Position numbers and translations under genes: made by a program. Positions 23,715 to 35,351 of a stretch of 64,000 nucleotides of DNA are shown here, piece after piece; the stretch's first letter is position 1, and each line of letters opens with the position of its first letter. Where the stretch lies: contig CM040099.1 in the NCBI GenBank assembly GCA_022496805.1, forward strand, positions 18,150,031 to 18,214,030, written 5' to 3'. The notes beneath the pieces were generated by a model, which saw only the letters and a list, made by a program, of their open reading frames with translations, was not told the DNA's origin and did no database searches. This stretch comes from Pohlia nutans (Eukaryota; Streptophyta; Bryopsida; Bryales; Mniaceae).

Positions 23715-24319
23715 AGCCTTATTACATTCAATGTATCAATATTGAACTGAACTCATTTTTATTCTTTCTTTTGAGTCTTCTGAAGTTACCGATCCTTCCG
23801 TAGTTATCAATATTTTCGTATAGACGCCAGGGAACCCTTTACTGTTCATCCAGTTAGTTTTCCTTGTTTGGGTTAGGAATTCTCGGCATATCACATTCAA
23901 TTGTTGACTTGATGCAAAGGAGAGGGCGTTGACATATGTAGATTAGAGCAGATAGGATGTGATATATTTAGCAGGTTACAGAGCTTTTTGATATTCAGAA
24001 TTGCTCGCTGAGGTGTATTCAATTGATTCCAAATGAACTTCCAGTCTTTTGAGTCATTAGTTGTTGTTCGTCACCGTGTGTTTGTTGTCTTTTACCCAAG
24101 GGGAGGACCAAGCAATAAGGTAGAGGAATCTTATTCCATCCCCACCCCCAATTCCGTTCAATAACAAGGGTTACTGCAGTGCTTTTAAACCTTCCCTCAC
24201 ACATGCAATCTAAGTTACATTCATTCAGCAATGAAGTTCTTGTTTCTAGGTCTTGTGTAGGTTCTCCCCTTATATGGAATAATAGGCCTCTGCTGTTTTG
24301 GTGTTCAATGAAGCAAGTG
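23715..24319. other. PRA1 3' flank
   Basis: No gene or transposon end recognised; would contain the PRA1 3' UTR. Confidence 0.4.
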
Positions 24320-24649
24320 TTAACCCCTTAACGTACTGATCCTTTGAACGCAAGTAGATGTTAGCCTGAAAAATAGATTTTAGCATGACTCAAATGTACA
24401 ATTAGTGTACATGAAAGGACCATTGCATGCACGAAATCTACCCAACAAATTTGACATATTTGCATTTGGAGGCCTCTCCAATATTATGGACCTCTCCCCA
24501 TCACAAGAGATTTACTCTCATTGGTAGAGAACTTAATAGGCTTGCAAAGGTGACTTGGATGAAAGTCATCCCACATTGCATGAAAAAGTTACAGGACTTT
24601 GAATCCGTTCATGATCCACTTTCTGGACGCTGTGACGTTTAGGGGTTAA
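24320..24649. mobile_element. TTAA-bounded transposon, copy 6
   Basis: 330 bp, the same length as copy 4 and its reverse-orientation relative. Ends TTAACCCCTTAACGTACTG and GACGTTTAGGGGTTAA. From the right end inward the hairpin is GTCCA-gaaag-TGGAT, so here the stem has lost one pair compared with copy 4. Confidence 0.85.
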
Positions 24650-25157
24650 GGAACATGATGGGGTTAATCAATAAGAATGGATTTCCTATGTCTTGTATAA
24701 TTGTGACACTTGGTTATAGGAATAGTGACATTCTATGAAGATAATCGATTAGCCGTGGTATTGGCGAGTAGGTTATCGTACACAATCGGTTGTTCACTTT
24801 TCAATCACAATCCTTGATCTTCATGATCCAAAGGCATAGGATGCAAGTTGAAAGGAAACAAGGTTATGAGTGGCAACTTGTGATAGTGATGGGTTGCCAA
24901 TGGGATGAAGCCACATTAGCGTTGAAAAAGTCAACAACCATTTATGATTTTTTCAATGTTTGATGAGGCTTTAAGTTATTCAACAACTGTACTGAGGATC
25001 ATATACCGAAGATTGAACCGAGGATTATTTTTCTCTTTTGATCATGGTACTTGCAATTTTGCACTGTTCAAATGCTTCACGGTTGGGGAATTAAAAGAAG
25101 GGTTGATCTTGTCCTCAAACGTTTGCCAATTTGTAAGCATCAGTGTATAGTGTTATG
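24650..25157. other. Intergenic, nothing recognised
   Basis: AT-rich; the 68-residue frame at 24944 has no domain and is not called. Confidence 0.35.
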
Positions 25158-25381
25158 TAAGGTAGGGGCACCAAAAACCAACGATGTACCTAATGCCAAC
25201 ATATTTTAGGTACGATAGTCATTCTAGAACGTAAATCTAAGTAGACCATAGATAGCTTACCATTTGAATCAACATGCATTAAAGGCTATGTGATGTGCCT
25301 AGATTTGCGTTTTAAAATGATTGCACAGTTTAGATTCTATCAGCATTAGGTACAATGTTGGTTTTTGGTGCTCCTACCTTA
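25158..25381. mobile_element. TA-flanked foldback MITE, GGTAGGGGCACC type
   Basis: Left AGGTAGGGGCACCAAAAACC and right GGTTTTTGGTGCTCCTACCT are inverted; TA borders both sides. Internal inverted blocks (TCTAGAACG..AATCTAAG / TAGATTTGCGTTTTAAAA) make most of the element foldback. Second copy at 29481-29716. Confidence 0.7.
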
Positions 25382-25808
25382 GTCCAAGATTTTTGCACGA
25401 ACATCAACAAACGTCCAATCTCACTCGAAGAAAGATGGGCTTCGGACTAAATCAATACGACTAAAAACTATCTGTTATGATTAAAAATTGTCACTTTCTT
25501 CTAGTGTCTTGACACACTTTAGACACTAGACATCAAGTGAATTGGAGCTCTAGACAGATTTCAGTGAAGGGTGCATAACTCTCTTACTCTGCTCCGTCAC
25601 AGTTGTACTAGAATTTTGATGGCATTTGAGTTAACAACAATGTGTGCGTCCCCGTATGTCACCTTCTGCAACCCTAAACCAAATAGCTTGAAATGGCATC
25701 CCTACAAAGTGGCAGGCAGAATTAGGTCATTGTTTACTGTTGATCATTCAGTCGGCACGTTCCGGAATGAATTAAGCTCACCCTTTCTCCAAACTATGAA
25801 TCTGCAAC
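25382..25808. other. Intergenic, nothing recognised
   Basis: No domain in the 113-residue frame that begins at 25571; its last part runs into the adjacent MITE. Confidence 0.35.
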
Positions 25809-26162
25809 TTAGGGCCGCTTCACACTATGGCCGTCCAAGTCGAGAGGCCGTGGGATTGAGTGATCAAACTTTATTGAGAGTTTCTAAGAAATGGGCTGAA
25901 AATAGGCAATAAAATGTAGTTTTGATTTTTATGAAAAGAAATCGACAGCCTCTCGACCATAGTTTGGGTTTCTATTCCTGTTTGACCCAAACTTCTTTCG
26001 AGAGTCCGTGAACCTTGGTTAAAAAGTGTTGCCATGTAGGCATTTTTGAAGGGCGATGACCTTTGAACTTTGGCCTCTAGTGTGAATTCTTGATTTCTTG
26101 CAATCCAATTGGTGAAAATCAACGGCCTCTCGACCTTCAGCCATAGTGTGAAATGACCCTTA
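25809..26162. mobile_element. PIF/Harbinger-like MITE (TTA duplication)
   Basis: TTA-GGGCCGCTTCACACTATGG at the left; the right end, read on the other strand, is GGGTCATTTCACACTATGG flanked by TTA (26160-26162). Next inward GTCGAGAGGCCG is shared by both arms. 354 bp. Confidence 0.8.
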
Positions 26163-26406
26163 CCTTCAAACTCTGGGTCAAAATCTGGTGTGACGCTGAT
26201 GACTGGTATTGCCCAACCTGCCTTAATTTGATTGTGCGTGCAAAATATTGTGAATTTCAGTGTGAATCGATCTTTTGTTGTTCTATTTTCTCGTTCTTGA
26301 TGGTGTGCTATTGTAAGGACTAAGATTCAAGGACTGTACCAGTTGTGACAAGCCCTCCAATGCAGATGGATGTGAGCTCTCGCGAAATGCTGGAGCCTTG
26401 AGTGAG

Positions 26407-26599
26407 TTAAACCCCTCAAGGACCAAGGATTCATGGTTTCAAAATGACATTCAATTGATCATATTGTGAAAAAGATAACTCAAATGGGGTCAAATTTTAT
26501 GTCACCAGGATGAGTGATGAACATTGTATGTGTTGATCAAAAAAAAAAAAAATTGAACTAAAGGAAGACCGTATAGGATTTGCTGAAAAATGCTAAAAG

Positions 26600-26630
<31 letters not shown>

Positions 26631-26670
26631 CGAGGTCCAATTAGGGCTTCTTGGTCCTTCAGGGGTTAAA
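26407..26670. mobile_element. TTAA-bounded transposon, copy 7
   Basis: Left TTAAACCCCTCAAGGACC, right GGTCCTTCAGGGGTTAA. Contains a 28-nt A run at 26601-26628. Related copies: 28325-28456 (partial), 41263-41501 and 57411-57640, all with GAACAAAAGGAAG-like and AATTTGGACTTC-like blocks. Short hairpin ACCA-aggattca-TGGT near the left end. Confidence 0.75.
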
Positions 26671-26861
26671 TGAACACCCCGGTAAGGTCTGTTTTGCAAG
26701 CATAGTTATGGAGGCAACAATTATATTTGACATGCGAGGAAGGTGAAATACAAAGAAGTTGACGGTGATTGATGTTGGAGAAGTAAAAGGTTTCACTCAA
26801 TTAGAGACGAGAAACAATGTCTTTTGGGGTCAGCCTAAACGAAGTCTTAGTCTGGTTCCAG

Positions 26862-27045
26862 AAATGTGTCGTTTTTCACTAACTATAAATGAAAAAGGAA
26901 TGAAACCGCGCCAAGCACATGAGTTGTGTCAGTACTTGTGAGTGGTTTTGGTCACAAAAAGACATAAATATAAGCATAATATTCAGTCATTTTTTTATTG
27001 TTCTCACAAAATGGGGAACGAAAAACAACAGGTCTTCTACTAGTG
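26862..27045. mobile_element. CACTA-type MITE, copy with intact right end
   Basis: Right end CTTCTACTAGTG at 27045. Interior (GAAAAAGGAATGAAACC, GTGGTTTTGGTCAC, AAGCATAATATTCA) matches copies near 45640-46122, 48669-48837 (reverse) and 49738-49944. Left terminus eroded. Confidence 0.65.
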
Positions 27046-27414
27046 TTCAGCTTGGAGGTTGGGTGTTGTGGTGAAGAAGATAAAACAATGAACTAAATTT
27101 GAAGGATTATTGTGTAAATAGTATTGGTTGTGCAAGTATGCAACAAGAAGATGCTCCTCAGCATTACAACAAAATGGTCATATTTGTTAAACTGGTGTGT
27201 TTCAGATTGTGACAAGTCCTCCAATGCAGATGGGTGTGAGTATAGATCTGAGGTTCCTGTCTAAGGGCGTTTGGAAAGCGCCAATTTCTTGAAATTTCGC
27301 CATTTGGAGATCAAAGATTGGAGTTCAACTGGCATCTGTAAACAAGGTATTGTCATAGGGATATTTATGTTTTTCCCATTAAAAAAAACATCTTAAAAAC
27401 ATCTCATAACATTC
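27046..27414. other. Spacer, nothing recognised
   Basis: No gene or element end seen. The phrase GTGACAAGYCCTCCAATGCAGATGG occurs here (about 27209) and at 26344, a local short duplication. Confidence 0.35.
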
Positions 27415-27985
27415 TTAACCCCTAAAGGACCACAACTATGTTTCTCTCCAAACACTTCAAAGTATCCCTTCTCATATAAAGACAAATAGCTTTTGATCTA
27501 AAACCTTTTGACCGATTCAACCGTAGGATATTTCAACCAACTTGAATTTATTACAACCTAAAAAATTTCAACCGTTCAAGGTTCTTCAATAGTAAGATTA
27601 TAAGCTTCAAAGTTGGTAGCATTTTTTTTTGGCTTGTTGCCCAAGTTAGAAACTTTTTGAAAATGCCCAAAATGCAAAGTTTAGTCTCAAATTTGGTAAA
27701 ATGAATTTGGCAGTTGTGTATATGGGGACGTTAGCTCATTGTGTACAAAAATTCAAATGCATAGCTCATTGTATGAAAATTTTCAGGAGGTGCCCGCAAT
27801 TAGGTTTTTCACCTTTACATGATTGTATCTTTTGATCTATACATCATCTACATATGCAAATTACCATCTCATCTTTGTTACAATGAGTAGAATCACCACA
27901 AAAAATCTCAATAATTGAGGATCAATACTCATTCCATACTAAACTGACCGAACTTGGAAATTAGACTTGGTCCTTTAGGGGTTAA
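27415..27985. mobile_element. TTAA-bounded transposon, copy 8
   Basis: 571 bp with near-perfect ends TTAACCCCTAAAGGACCA and its inverse at 27968-27985. No clear subterminal hairpin. No coding capacity. Confidence 0.8.
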
Positions 27986-28926
27986 GCTCTAGACTTGTAC
28001 CTCTACTAAAATTTCCAAGATTTTCTCTAATGCTCTTAACCGCAAGAAGATATGACACGTATGCGTTGTCTAGGTGACCAAGCAAAATGAAGCATGTTAA
28101 CAAGATGCTCTCAAATGATGAATATGCGTTATTGTTCTTTCTAACCAACTAATGAGATAGTGAAATGGTTGCTTTGAACATTGAACTTGACATTATGTGT
28201 GAATAATTAATGTGACTTTGAGACTTACAAAATTTTGAGTGTACAATGTTGTAATAATACTTAAAGCATTGTAGAGAATTAGCAGTTGACCTTTACAAAT
28301 GAGCCACACGTTTTTGTAGATGATGAATTAGTGAAGAACATTATAACTGTTGATAAAAATAATAAATTTGAACAAAAGGAAGCCCACTTAGGACCTACTC
28401 AAAATTACTAAAAAAAATGAGGCCTAATTTGGACTTCCTGGGTGTTTAGGAATTAAGGATATAAAGCTCGTATACAACAAAAATGCCTAGGCTAATTTTC
28501 TTTTTGTTGGAAGATCATGCCAATTCTTTTAGTCTTTCCATTGGTAGAGTGACATGAATTCTGGAATGTAGCCAGTTAAGGAAAAATTGAATAGAATCAT
28601 CCACACACACACACTCTCTATATATATTTATATACATATATATAATATAATATATATAATATATATTTATATGTTTTATATGTTTTTATATTCATCCATA
28701 AATTTATTTATTGTAAGGCACTTTTGTATAAATAGCGACAATTTCAATCATTTTTTAGAAGACTTTGACGATTTCATCCACTTTTTTGCACATATTTTCC
28801 AGTGCAAAAGTAGCCACTCCCAAAACATGTAAGATTCTGGTGAAAATTTGCCAAGAAATTTGGCTGCTTTTGGTTATATCCAACACATGAAAGACAAACG
28901 TGAGGTCCTCTTCATTTGGAAAGATA
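27986..28926. other. Spacer with a partial TTAA element and AT microsatellite
   Basis: 28325-28456 is the right part of a copy-7-type TTAA element (ends GTGTTTAGGAATTAA); its left half is missing. 28612-28680 is a TA-rich microsatellite. No gene seen. Confidence 0.5.
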
Positions 28927-29158
28927 TTAACCCTTAAAGGGCTAATGGGGATAGTATATACGTTGGCGTATATTTGACATTTGTTGAAAATAGAAAGTTT
29001 CAAATTGAGACCCCAGTAGCTCATTAAAATCATGTTGATGTGAATTTTAACTTCACTCATGATCTTAAATCCATAGGAGGTGTGGAACTATGCCAAATAC
29101 AATGGAGTACTGGTGTATTACACTCGTCGAAAAGGGCTCTCTGGACCTTTAAGGTTAA
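28927..29158. mobile_element. TTAA-bounded transposon, copy 9
   Basis: 232 bp, TTAACCCTTAAAGGGC to CCTTTAAGGTTAA. Same length as the reverse-oriented copy at 31197-31428. Subterminal hairpin TATACG-ttgg-CGTATA. Confidence 0.75.
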
Positions 29159-29480
29159 AGCACATATGTAAAAAATCTGAGTCCTGTACTAGTTTGATAC
29201 AACGATGTTGTCCTCAGAGAACAATTTATCATGTAATGGGGAGCATCTTGTGCTCATAGTGATAAGTCTGAGCAATTGTCGTACGGGTTGGATTGATTGT
29301 GAAAAGCTCCAAAATGCCTGCAAATTGTCGGGAGTTGAACTTGGAAATAATTACCGGTAGTCACATACAATGTGCAGTTGCACAAGGACTGGCAGAAACC
29401 AATTAGTTTCATGAAGGCAGTTCGTTGCTGCAATGATGGCAAACCGACAAAGAGAGTTCGTGAAATCAAAATTTTCAAAG

Positions 29481-29716
29481 TAAGGTAGGAGCACCCAATT
29501 CTGACAGTGTACCCAATGCCGATAATTTTTAAACATGGTATTCATTATAGAACGCAAATCTAAGCACATCATAGAGCGTTTATTTTTTGTTGACAAAAAT
29601 GATAAGCGGGATGATAAGCTATCCATGGTCTACCTAGATTTACGTTCTAGAATGACTGCCATGTGTAAAGATTATTGGCATTGGGTACACTGTTAGAATT
29701 GGGTTCTCCTACCCTA
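29481..29716. mobile_element. TA-flanked foldback MITE, second GGTAGGAGCACC copy
   Basis: Same organisation as 25158-25381: TA-AGGTAGGAGCACCCAATT at the left and AATTGGGTTCTCCTACCC-TA at the right, with the same internal foldback blocks. Borders TA at 29481-29482 and 29715-29716. Confidence 0.7.
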
Positions 29717-29732
29717 CTACAATGTTTCAATG

Positions 29733-30191
29733 TTAACTCCCAAAAGCCCGAGGGGTACTGGACAAAACATAAATGTGTTATATATGTGCCTCCTATATGT
29801 TTGATGAAGTTTGGTTCACTAAACAAAATGTAGGACATTATCTCTACAAATTATCCGTACTTTTAGAGTTTAAAATTTAGCATGATTGGTTCAAGTTGCT
29901 TTATCTATTGTAAACTCAAAAAAAGAAAAAGAAATGATGGAAGGAACATCATTGCTTTCCCCAAATAGCAAATTTTATAGCACTAAGACAATGTTGAGGT
30001 GGTCCACTTAAAAAAAATTCCCTGCGGAGTTTAACTTGAATTGACATAATTCAAATTGTGTTGGAGAATAGACTTGATACATTATTTTAAAGTATTTTTT
30101 ATTTTTTTGAAAACATGTATTTTTTGTTTTGGGCAGCCCGTTAAATATGGGCAACGATCAGAAAATGATCGTTTGAGTGTTTAGGGGTTAA
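29733..30191. mobile_element. TTAA-bounded transposon, copy 10
   Basis: 459 bp. From the right end inward: TTAACCCCTAAACACTC, then a 7-bp hairpin ACGATCA-ttttc-TGATCGT, then GCCC..GGGCTGCCC. Same subfamily as the copies at 59466, 62062 and 62679, opposite orientation. Left end eroded to TTAACTCCC. Confidence 0.75.
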
Positions 30192-31196
30192 TCCTTGAAG
30201 AACATGTAATAATTTTCATTTTTCACAACTTTTCTTTCATTCTTTGATAATTTTCTTTTTGCACATTATTAATATTAGTGCACACCAAAAGGAAGAAAAA
30301 CATGTAATTTATTACCTTGATTGATTGTATGAGAAAAAAAAATCATTGCTAAAAAGTAGGTCATCAAAAAGTGTTCATAAGACCAATTTTTGGGTTTCCC
30401 TCAATTTGAATGATAGGATGCACCTAAGATTAGAACTTTAAAAGACCAAAACAAAGTGGAATATTCCTTTGAAACATTTTGGAAAAAAGAACATGGTTGA
30501 CTATTTTAAGAAATATACAACTCTAATAAATGGGTTGAGAAATTTTAGATGGGGAATTTTTTTATTCTTTTATTTTTTTGCTTAAAACATCATTTTGGAG
30601 CTCAAAATATCATATTAAAAAACCAATAGCGCTAAGAGGGCTTGTGTGGCATTTAAGAGTTAAAGAGAGCCACTTTTCAATGAAGGGCACACCAAATTCA
30701 ATATCCCCCAATGACTATACTTTGGGGGCACAAATGGGTTTCAAAATGCAAAATTTGTCTAATTAAATGTGTCTTTCAACATGATAGATGATGAGGATAT
30801 ACCAAAGGATAATACAAGGAATGTGCAATGACAAAGTTTGTGTTGTTAGAGCCGCTGAAGTATAAATAGTCAAACCACCCCTTTCACACTCTTTTTTCAC
30901 AATGGAGTTTAAGCCAACATTACAATCATTTTGTGCGATTGGAAAAGGGTGAGTGTACATAGAATTGCATTCTAGTTGCTGGAACCATATCGGTATTTAG
31001 ACATATAACCTTTTGTATACAAGAAGAGGTCATGAACGCACGTGATTCTCAAACATTAAGTAGAGTGAACCCCCCGAGATATTGTCAAAACATTCATGCA
31101 TTTGAATTTTTTTTAAATTTTACCAGTATTCGCACTTCCATTGGGTGACTGCGACAGAGAATCTGCATTCATCAAGTAAGTTTTTGGTAGCTACAG
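30192..31196. other. Spacer with one isolated TTAA-type right end
   Basis: GCATTTAAGAGTTAA ends at 30663 and looks like an old TTAA-element right end, but I cannot place its left end. No gene recognised. Confidence 0.4.
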
Positions 31197-31428
31197 TTAA
31201 CCCTAAACGTCTGAATGTGCAGTGGCGACCATTAGAATACGATGTAATTTGGTTGTATTTGAAACAGATCCACACCTTTAATGAGTTTGGGTACAGAAGA
31301 GAAGTTGAAATTTACATCAATGCGGTTCTAATGAGCTATTAAGATCTCAATTTAGAGTTTCTTGTTGGTAGCAAATCTCAATCATACGACAACGTATATA
31401 CCATCCCCATGGGACGTTTAAGGGTTAA
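31197..31428. mobile_element. TTAA-bounded transposon, copy 11
   Basis: 232 bp, TTAACCCTAAACGTC to GACGTTTAAGGGTTAA. Reverse-oriented relative of copy 9; read from the right, hairpin ATACG-ttgt-CGTAT occupies the same place. Confidence 0.8.
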
Positions 31429-31899
31429 TGCTCTTGTAGAATTTATTTTTTTAACCTAACTCATGCAAGAAGCTAATCCAATGCATTTTGAATCCTGCAA
31501 GAAATTTGCACTTCTTTAAGGCACATGCGTTGGCCAAAAGCCAGAAGAGACAGGACTCTGACACAACAAAAAATTGTATACTATTTTTGAAATTTACCTT
31601 GCAGCATTCTAGGAACGCAACACAAGTGCAAAAGCTTCTTGGTGTGAATGGGCCATGAGGCACGCCGTCATTCCCTCTACAGGCAACAGCAAATCGGCCG
31701 CACAGCCAGTCAACTACAAAATTATTATGATTATTAACTTATGCAACCTCTTGCGGAGAGAATGTTTTTTAGTACCAACTACAGTTTTTTGTCAGCTTTG
31801 CATGCTCCGAATTTTTAAATAGCCTCTGAAAACTGCAATTCACGGTCATGCATCTTCGCGGTTCATGCTCAAATACCTAGAAGATAGGCATAAGGTATG
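31429..31899. other. Spacer, nothing recognised
   Basis: No gene or element end seen between TTAA copy 11 and the large foldback element. Confidence 0.35.
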
Positions 31900-34312
31900 T
31901 ACAGTGGGCTACCAATCAAAATGTCGTTTTCGAAATCGCAGTGAGAAAAATTTCAAGACTGCCAACTTTGAAAGCCTCCCGAGAGCTCAAAAATTAGTAT
32001 TCTCCCACGAAATTTTTACCAAAGCATTATCTTTAAGATAATTATATGCATACCAAATTTTAAGGCCAAAAGATGCACCGACCAAAAATTATTCAAAATC
32101 TACCAACATTGGTAGCTGTGGAAATTTTTTCACTGCTGCCAACTTTGACAGCCTCCCAAAGTTTGAATTAATTTTTTTTTGCCATGAAATTTTTGAAACA
32201 AAAACCTCTTTATGTTAATAACATATGGTAAAAATTTCAAGGTCAAAAAATTAATAAAAAAATATGTATTAACAATCTACCAACATGTGTAGTTGTGGGA
32301 AAAAATGGGGGAAAACCATTTCATTGCTACCAACTTTGACACCCTCCCAACGGTTGAGAAATTTTCTATTTACCATGAGCTTTTTGACACAGCATGATCT
32401 TTATGATAACAACATTCATGCCAAATTTCAGGGCCAAAAGATTCACCAAAAAAAAGTTATTCAAAATCTACCAACATTGGTAGCTGTTGTGGAAAGTTTT
32501 TCACTGCTGCCAACTTTGACAGCCTCTCAAAGATTGATTTTTTTTTTTTTGCCATGAAATTCTTGGAACAAAAACCTCTTTATGTTAATAACATATGGTA
32601 AAACTTTCAAGGCCAAAAAATTAATACAAAAAAAGATATTAACAATCTACCAACATGTGTAGTTGTGGGAAACAATGGGGGAAAACCATTTCATTGCTAC
32701 CAACTTTGACACCCTCCCAACGGTTGAGAAATTGTCTATTTACCATGAAATTTTTGGCACAACATGCTCTTTATGATAACAACATTCATGCCAAATTTCA
32801 AGATCAAAATATTTATACAAAAAATATTATTTACAATCCACCAACGTGTGTAGTTGTGGGATACCTTTTATTAAAGACATTGAAATTGTTGAAGTATGTC
32901 AGATAATCATGCTTCTAAATTGAAATTCTCTAGATGATGCAATCGCTTTTCATAAACGCTTCTCAAAAAATTCAAGGATAGCCAAATTTAGTTGTGTGCA
33001 CTTGTCACATCTCAAAGACTCGACTTGTTTAAAAATTGGAGACCATACATGCATGAAGAAGCTTTTTTTTACTCAGAATATGAGTGAGTGAGGCTCTGAG
33101 TGAGGCAGTGAGTGACGCTGTGAGTGAGGCTTTTTCCTCAGTGAGGCTGTGAGTGAGGCTTTTTCCTCAGTGAGTGAGGCTGTGAGGCACGATGATGGCA
33201 GGATGATGGTATGTGAGTTTTTTTTTGTGAGGCAAGATGATGGTAAGTGAGATTTTCTTGTGAGGCAGGATGATGCTATGTAAGTTTTTTTTTGTGAGGC
33301 AGGATGATGGTATGTGAGATTTTTTTGTGAGGCAGGCTGATGCTCTGTGAGTTCTTTTTTGTGAGGCAGGATGATGGTATGTGAGATTTTTTTGTGAGGC
33401 ACGATGATTCTCTGTGAGTTCTTTTTTGTGAGGCAGGATGATGGCAAGATGATGCCAAAAATTTCATGGTAAATAGACAATTTCTCAACCGTTGGGAGGG
33501 TGTCAAAGTTGGTAGCAATGAAATGGTTTTCCCCTATTGTTTCCCACAACTACACATGTTGGTAAATTGTTAATATCTTTTTTCTTATTAATTTTTTGGC
33601 CTTGAAATTTTTATCATATGTTATTAACATAAAGAGGTTTTTGTTCCAAGAATTTCATGGCAAAAAAAAAAAAATCAATCTTTGAGAGGCTGTCAAAGTT
33701 GGCAGCAGTGAAAAACTTTCCACAACAGCTACCAATGTTGGTAGATTTTGAATAACTTTTTTTTGGTGAATCTTTTGGCCTTGAAATTTGGCATGAATGT
33801 TGTTATCATAAAGATCATGCTGTGTCAAAAATCTCATGGTAAATAGAAAATTTCTCAACCGTTGGGAGGGTGTCAAAGTTGGTAGCAATGAAATGGTTTT
33901 CCCCCATTTTTTCCCACAACTACACATGTTGGTAGATTGTTAATACATATTTTTTTATTAATTTTTTGACCTTGAAATTTTTACCATATGTTATTAACAT
34001 AAAGAGGTTTTCGTTTCAAAAATTTCATGGCAAAAAAAAATTAATTCAAACTTTGGGAGGCTGTCAAAGTTGGCAGCAGTGAAAAAATTTCCACAGCTAC
34101 CAATGTTGGTAGATTTTGAATAATTTTTGGTCGGTGCATCTTTTGGCCTTAAAATTTGGTATGCATATAATTATCTTAAAGATAATGCTTTGGTAAAAAT
34201 TTCGTGGGAGAATACTAATTTTTGAGCTCTCGGGAGGCTTTCAAAGTTGGCAGTCTTGAAAATTTTCTCACTGCGATTTCGAAAACGACATTTTGATTGG
34301 TAGCCCACTGTA
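31900..34312. mobile_element. 2.4-kb foldback transposon with ~860-bp inverted arms
   Basis: TA-CAGTGGGCTACCAATC begins at 31900 and its exact inverse ends at 34312 with TA. Arms 31900-32760 and 33452-34312 are near-identical inverted copies. Each arm is itself built from related units carrying ACCAACTTTGACA and CTCCCAA(C/A), CATGAAAT and TTATGTTAATAACATATGG. The centre (about 32761-33451) holds a 33-35-bp tandem array. TA borders and CAGTG ends fit a Tc1/mariner-type non-autonomous element. No transposase is encoded; long frames in the centre come from the tandem array. Confidence 0.85.
33180..33450. repeat. 33-35-bp tandem array in the foldback centre
   Basis: About eight units of the form GTGAGGCAGGATGATGGTAT followed by GTGAG and a T-run. 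A shorter GAGTGAGGCT repeat precedes it (33085-33180). The minus-strand frame across it (158 aa, His/Ser/Lys-rich) is a by-product of the repeat. Confidence 0.85.
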
Positions 34313-34981
34313 CATCCAAAATGGACCTTATTTCCAAAAGCAACACTAAAATCTACATATCAATTGCAGAATTGCACACAATCAGAACATAAGTTGATTT
34401 CGAGCATCATAACTTATTCATATGGTGTTCAAATAATACATGCTAAAGTCTGTTGAAATTCTCTTTAATGTGCTAATAAGACCTAAAAATATGTTTAATA
34501 ATATAAGAATCTACGAGAGCTTAGCGTTGGTTTTTAAGTACACTTTGTAACTTATTTATAAGGCGTTCAAATAATACATGCTAAAGTGTAATGAAATCCT
34601 CTATAGCATAATAGAGCAATCATGGGAGCCAACACCCTTTTGTAATGGAATCAAAGTCTAGTTACTATTAGAAATTTAGTTTTTCCGTGGCCAATGACAC
34701 GGTAGTCCCAAAATTCATGGAAATACAAATGGCATTTCTTTATTATTTAAAAGAAAGGTGGATTTAAATGAAGATTCTTGTTCAATCCAGTTTTCAAAAG
34801 GATGCTATATATGTTGTCATTTACTAGTAAGGCCCAATAACGTGTTTGATAATAGGAAATCCTAAAATTGATTTTGAGTACATTTTGAAAATTCATGACT
34901 TATTCATATGATGTTTAAATAATACATGCTACAGTCTGTTGAAATCCTGCTAGTAAGACTCAATGATGTGTTTAATAATAG
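34313..34981. other. Spacer with an imperfect ~150-bp direct repeat
   Basis: Phrases such as TTCAAATAATACATGCTAAAG recur at about 34427, 34567 and 34914, suggesting old tandem duplication. No gene seen. Confidence 0.45.
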
Positions 34982-35351
34982 TTAACCCTTAAACATCAAA
35001 GTAAGCCCCATGGGCTTTTTATAGAAGAATAATCAAGAAAAAAAAAGTAGTTCTCCTCAACCAAAACAAGCAAGAATTGGTGCATTGGAAAGCTACTAAA
35101 AAAGCAAATTAGATTCTTGACTTGCACCTCATTTGGGAGATCGTGGAACCATCCACAAGCAATCAAAGTATTAAATTTGAGCAGGAGTTGAGGTCGGGCA
35201 GCTGAGGTTGTTTTTAAAAAAATGTTGCAACGCAACAATGCCGCAGCAATGGCTGGCAGTACAGTCAAATTTTATTTAATTTTTAAATCTCCAAAAAAAT
35301 TAGATGCCTTCCGGGCTGCCCCGCCAGGCCCTCTCAATGTTTAAGGGTTAA
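34982..35351. mobile_element. TTAA-bounded transposon, copy 12
   Basis: 370 bp, TTAACCCTTAAACATC to GTTTAAGGGTTAA. Subterminal hairpin AAGCCC-cat-GGGCTT, a stem sequence unlike the other copies but in the same place. Confidence 0.8.

Noticed and set aside
33085..33450. CRISPR-like array
   Set aside because: Units are contiguous 33-35-bp tandem repeats without unique spacers, in a plant nuclear foldback element.
33073..33549. 158-residue minus-strand frame rich in Ser, His and Lys
   Set aside because: It follows the 33-35-bp tandem array and the foldback arm; composition and repeats explain it, and no start context or domain is seen.
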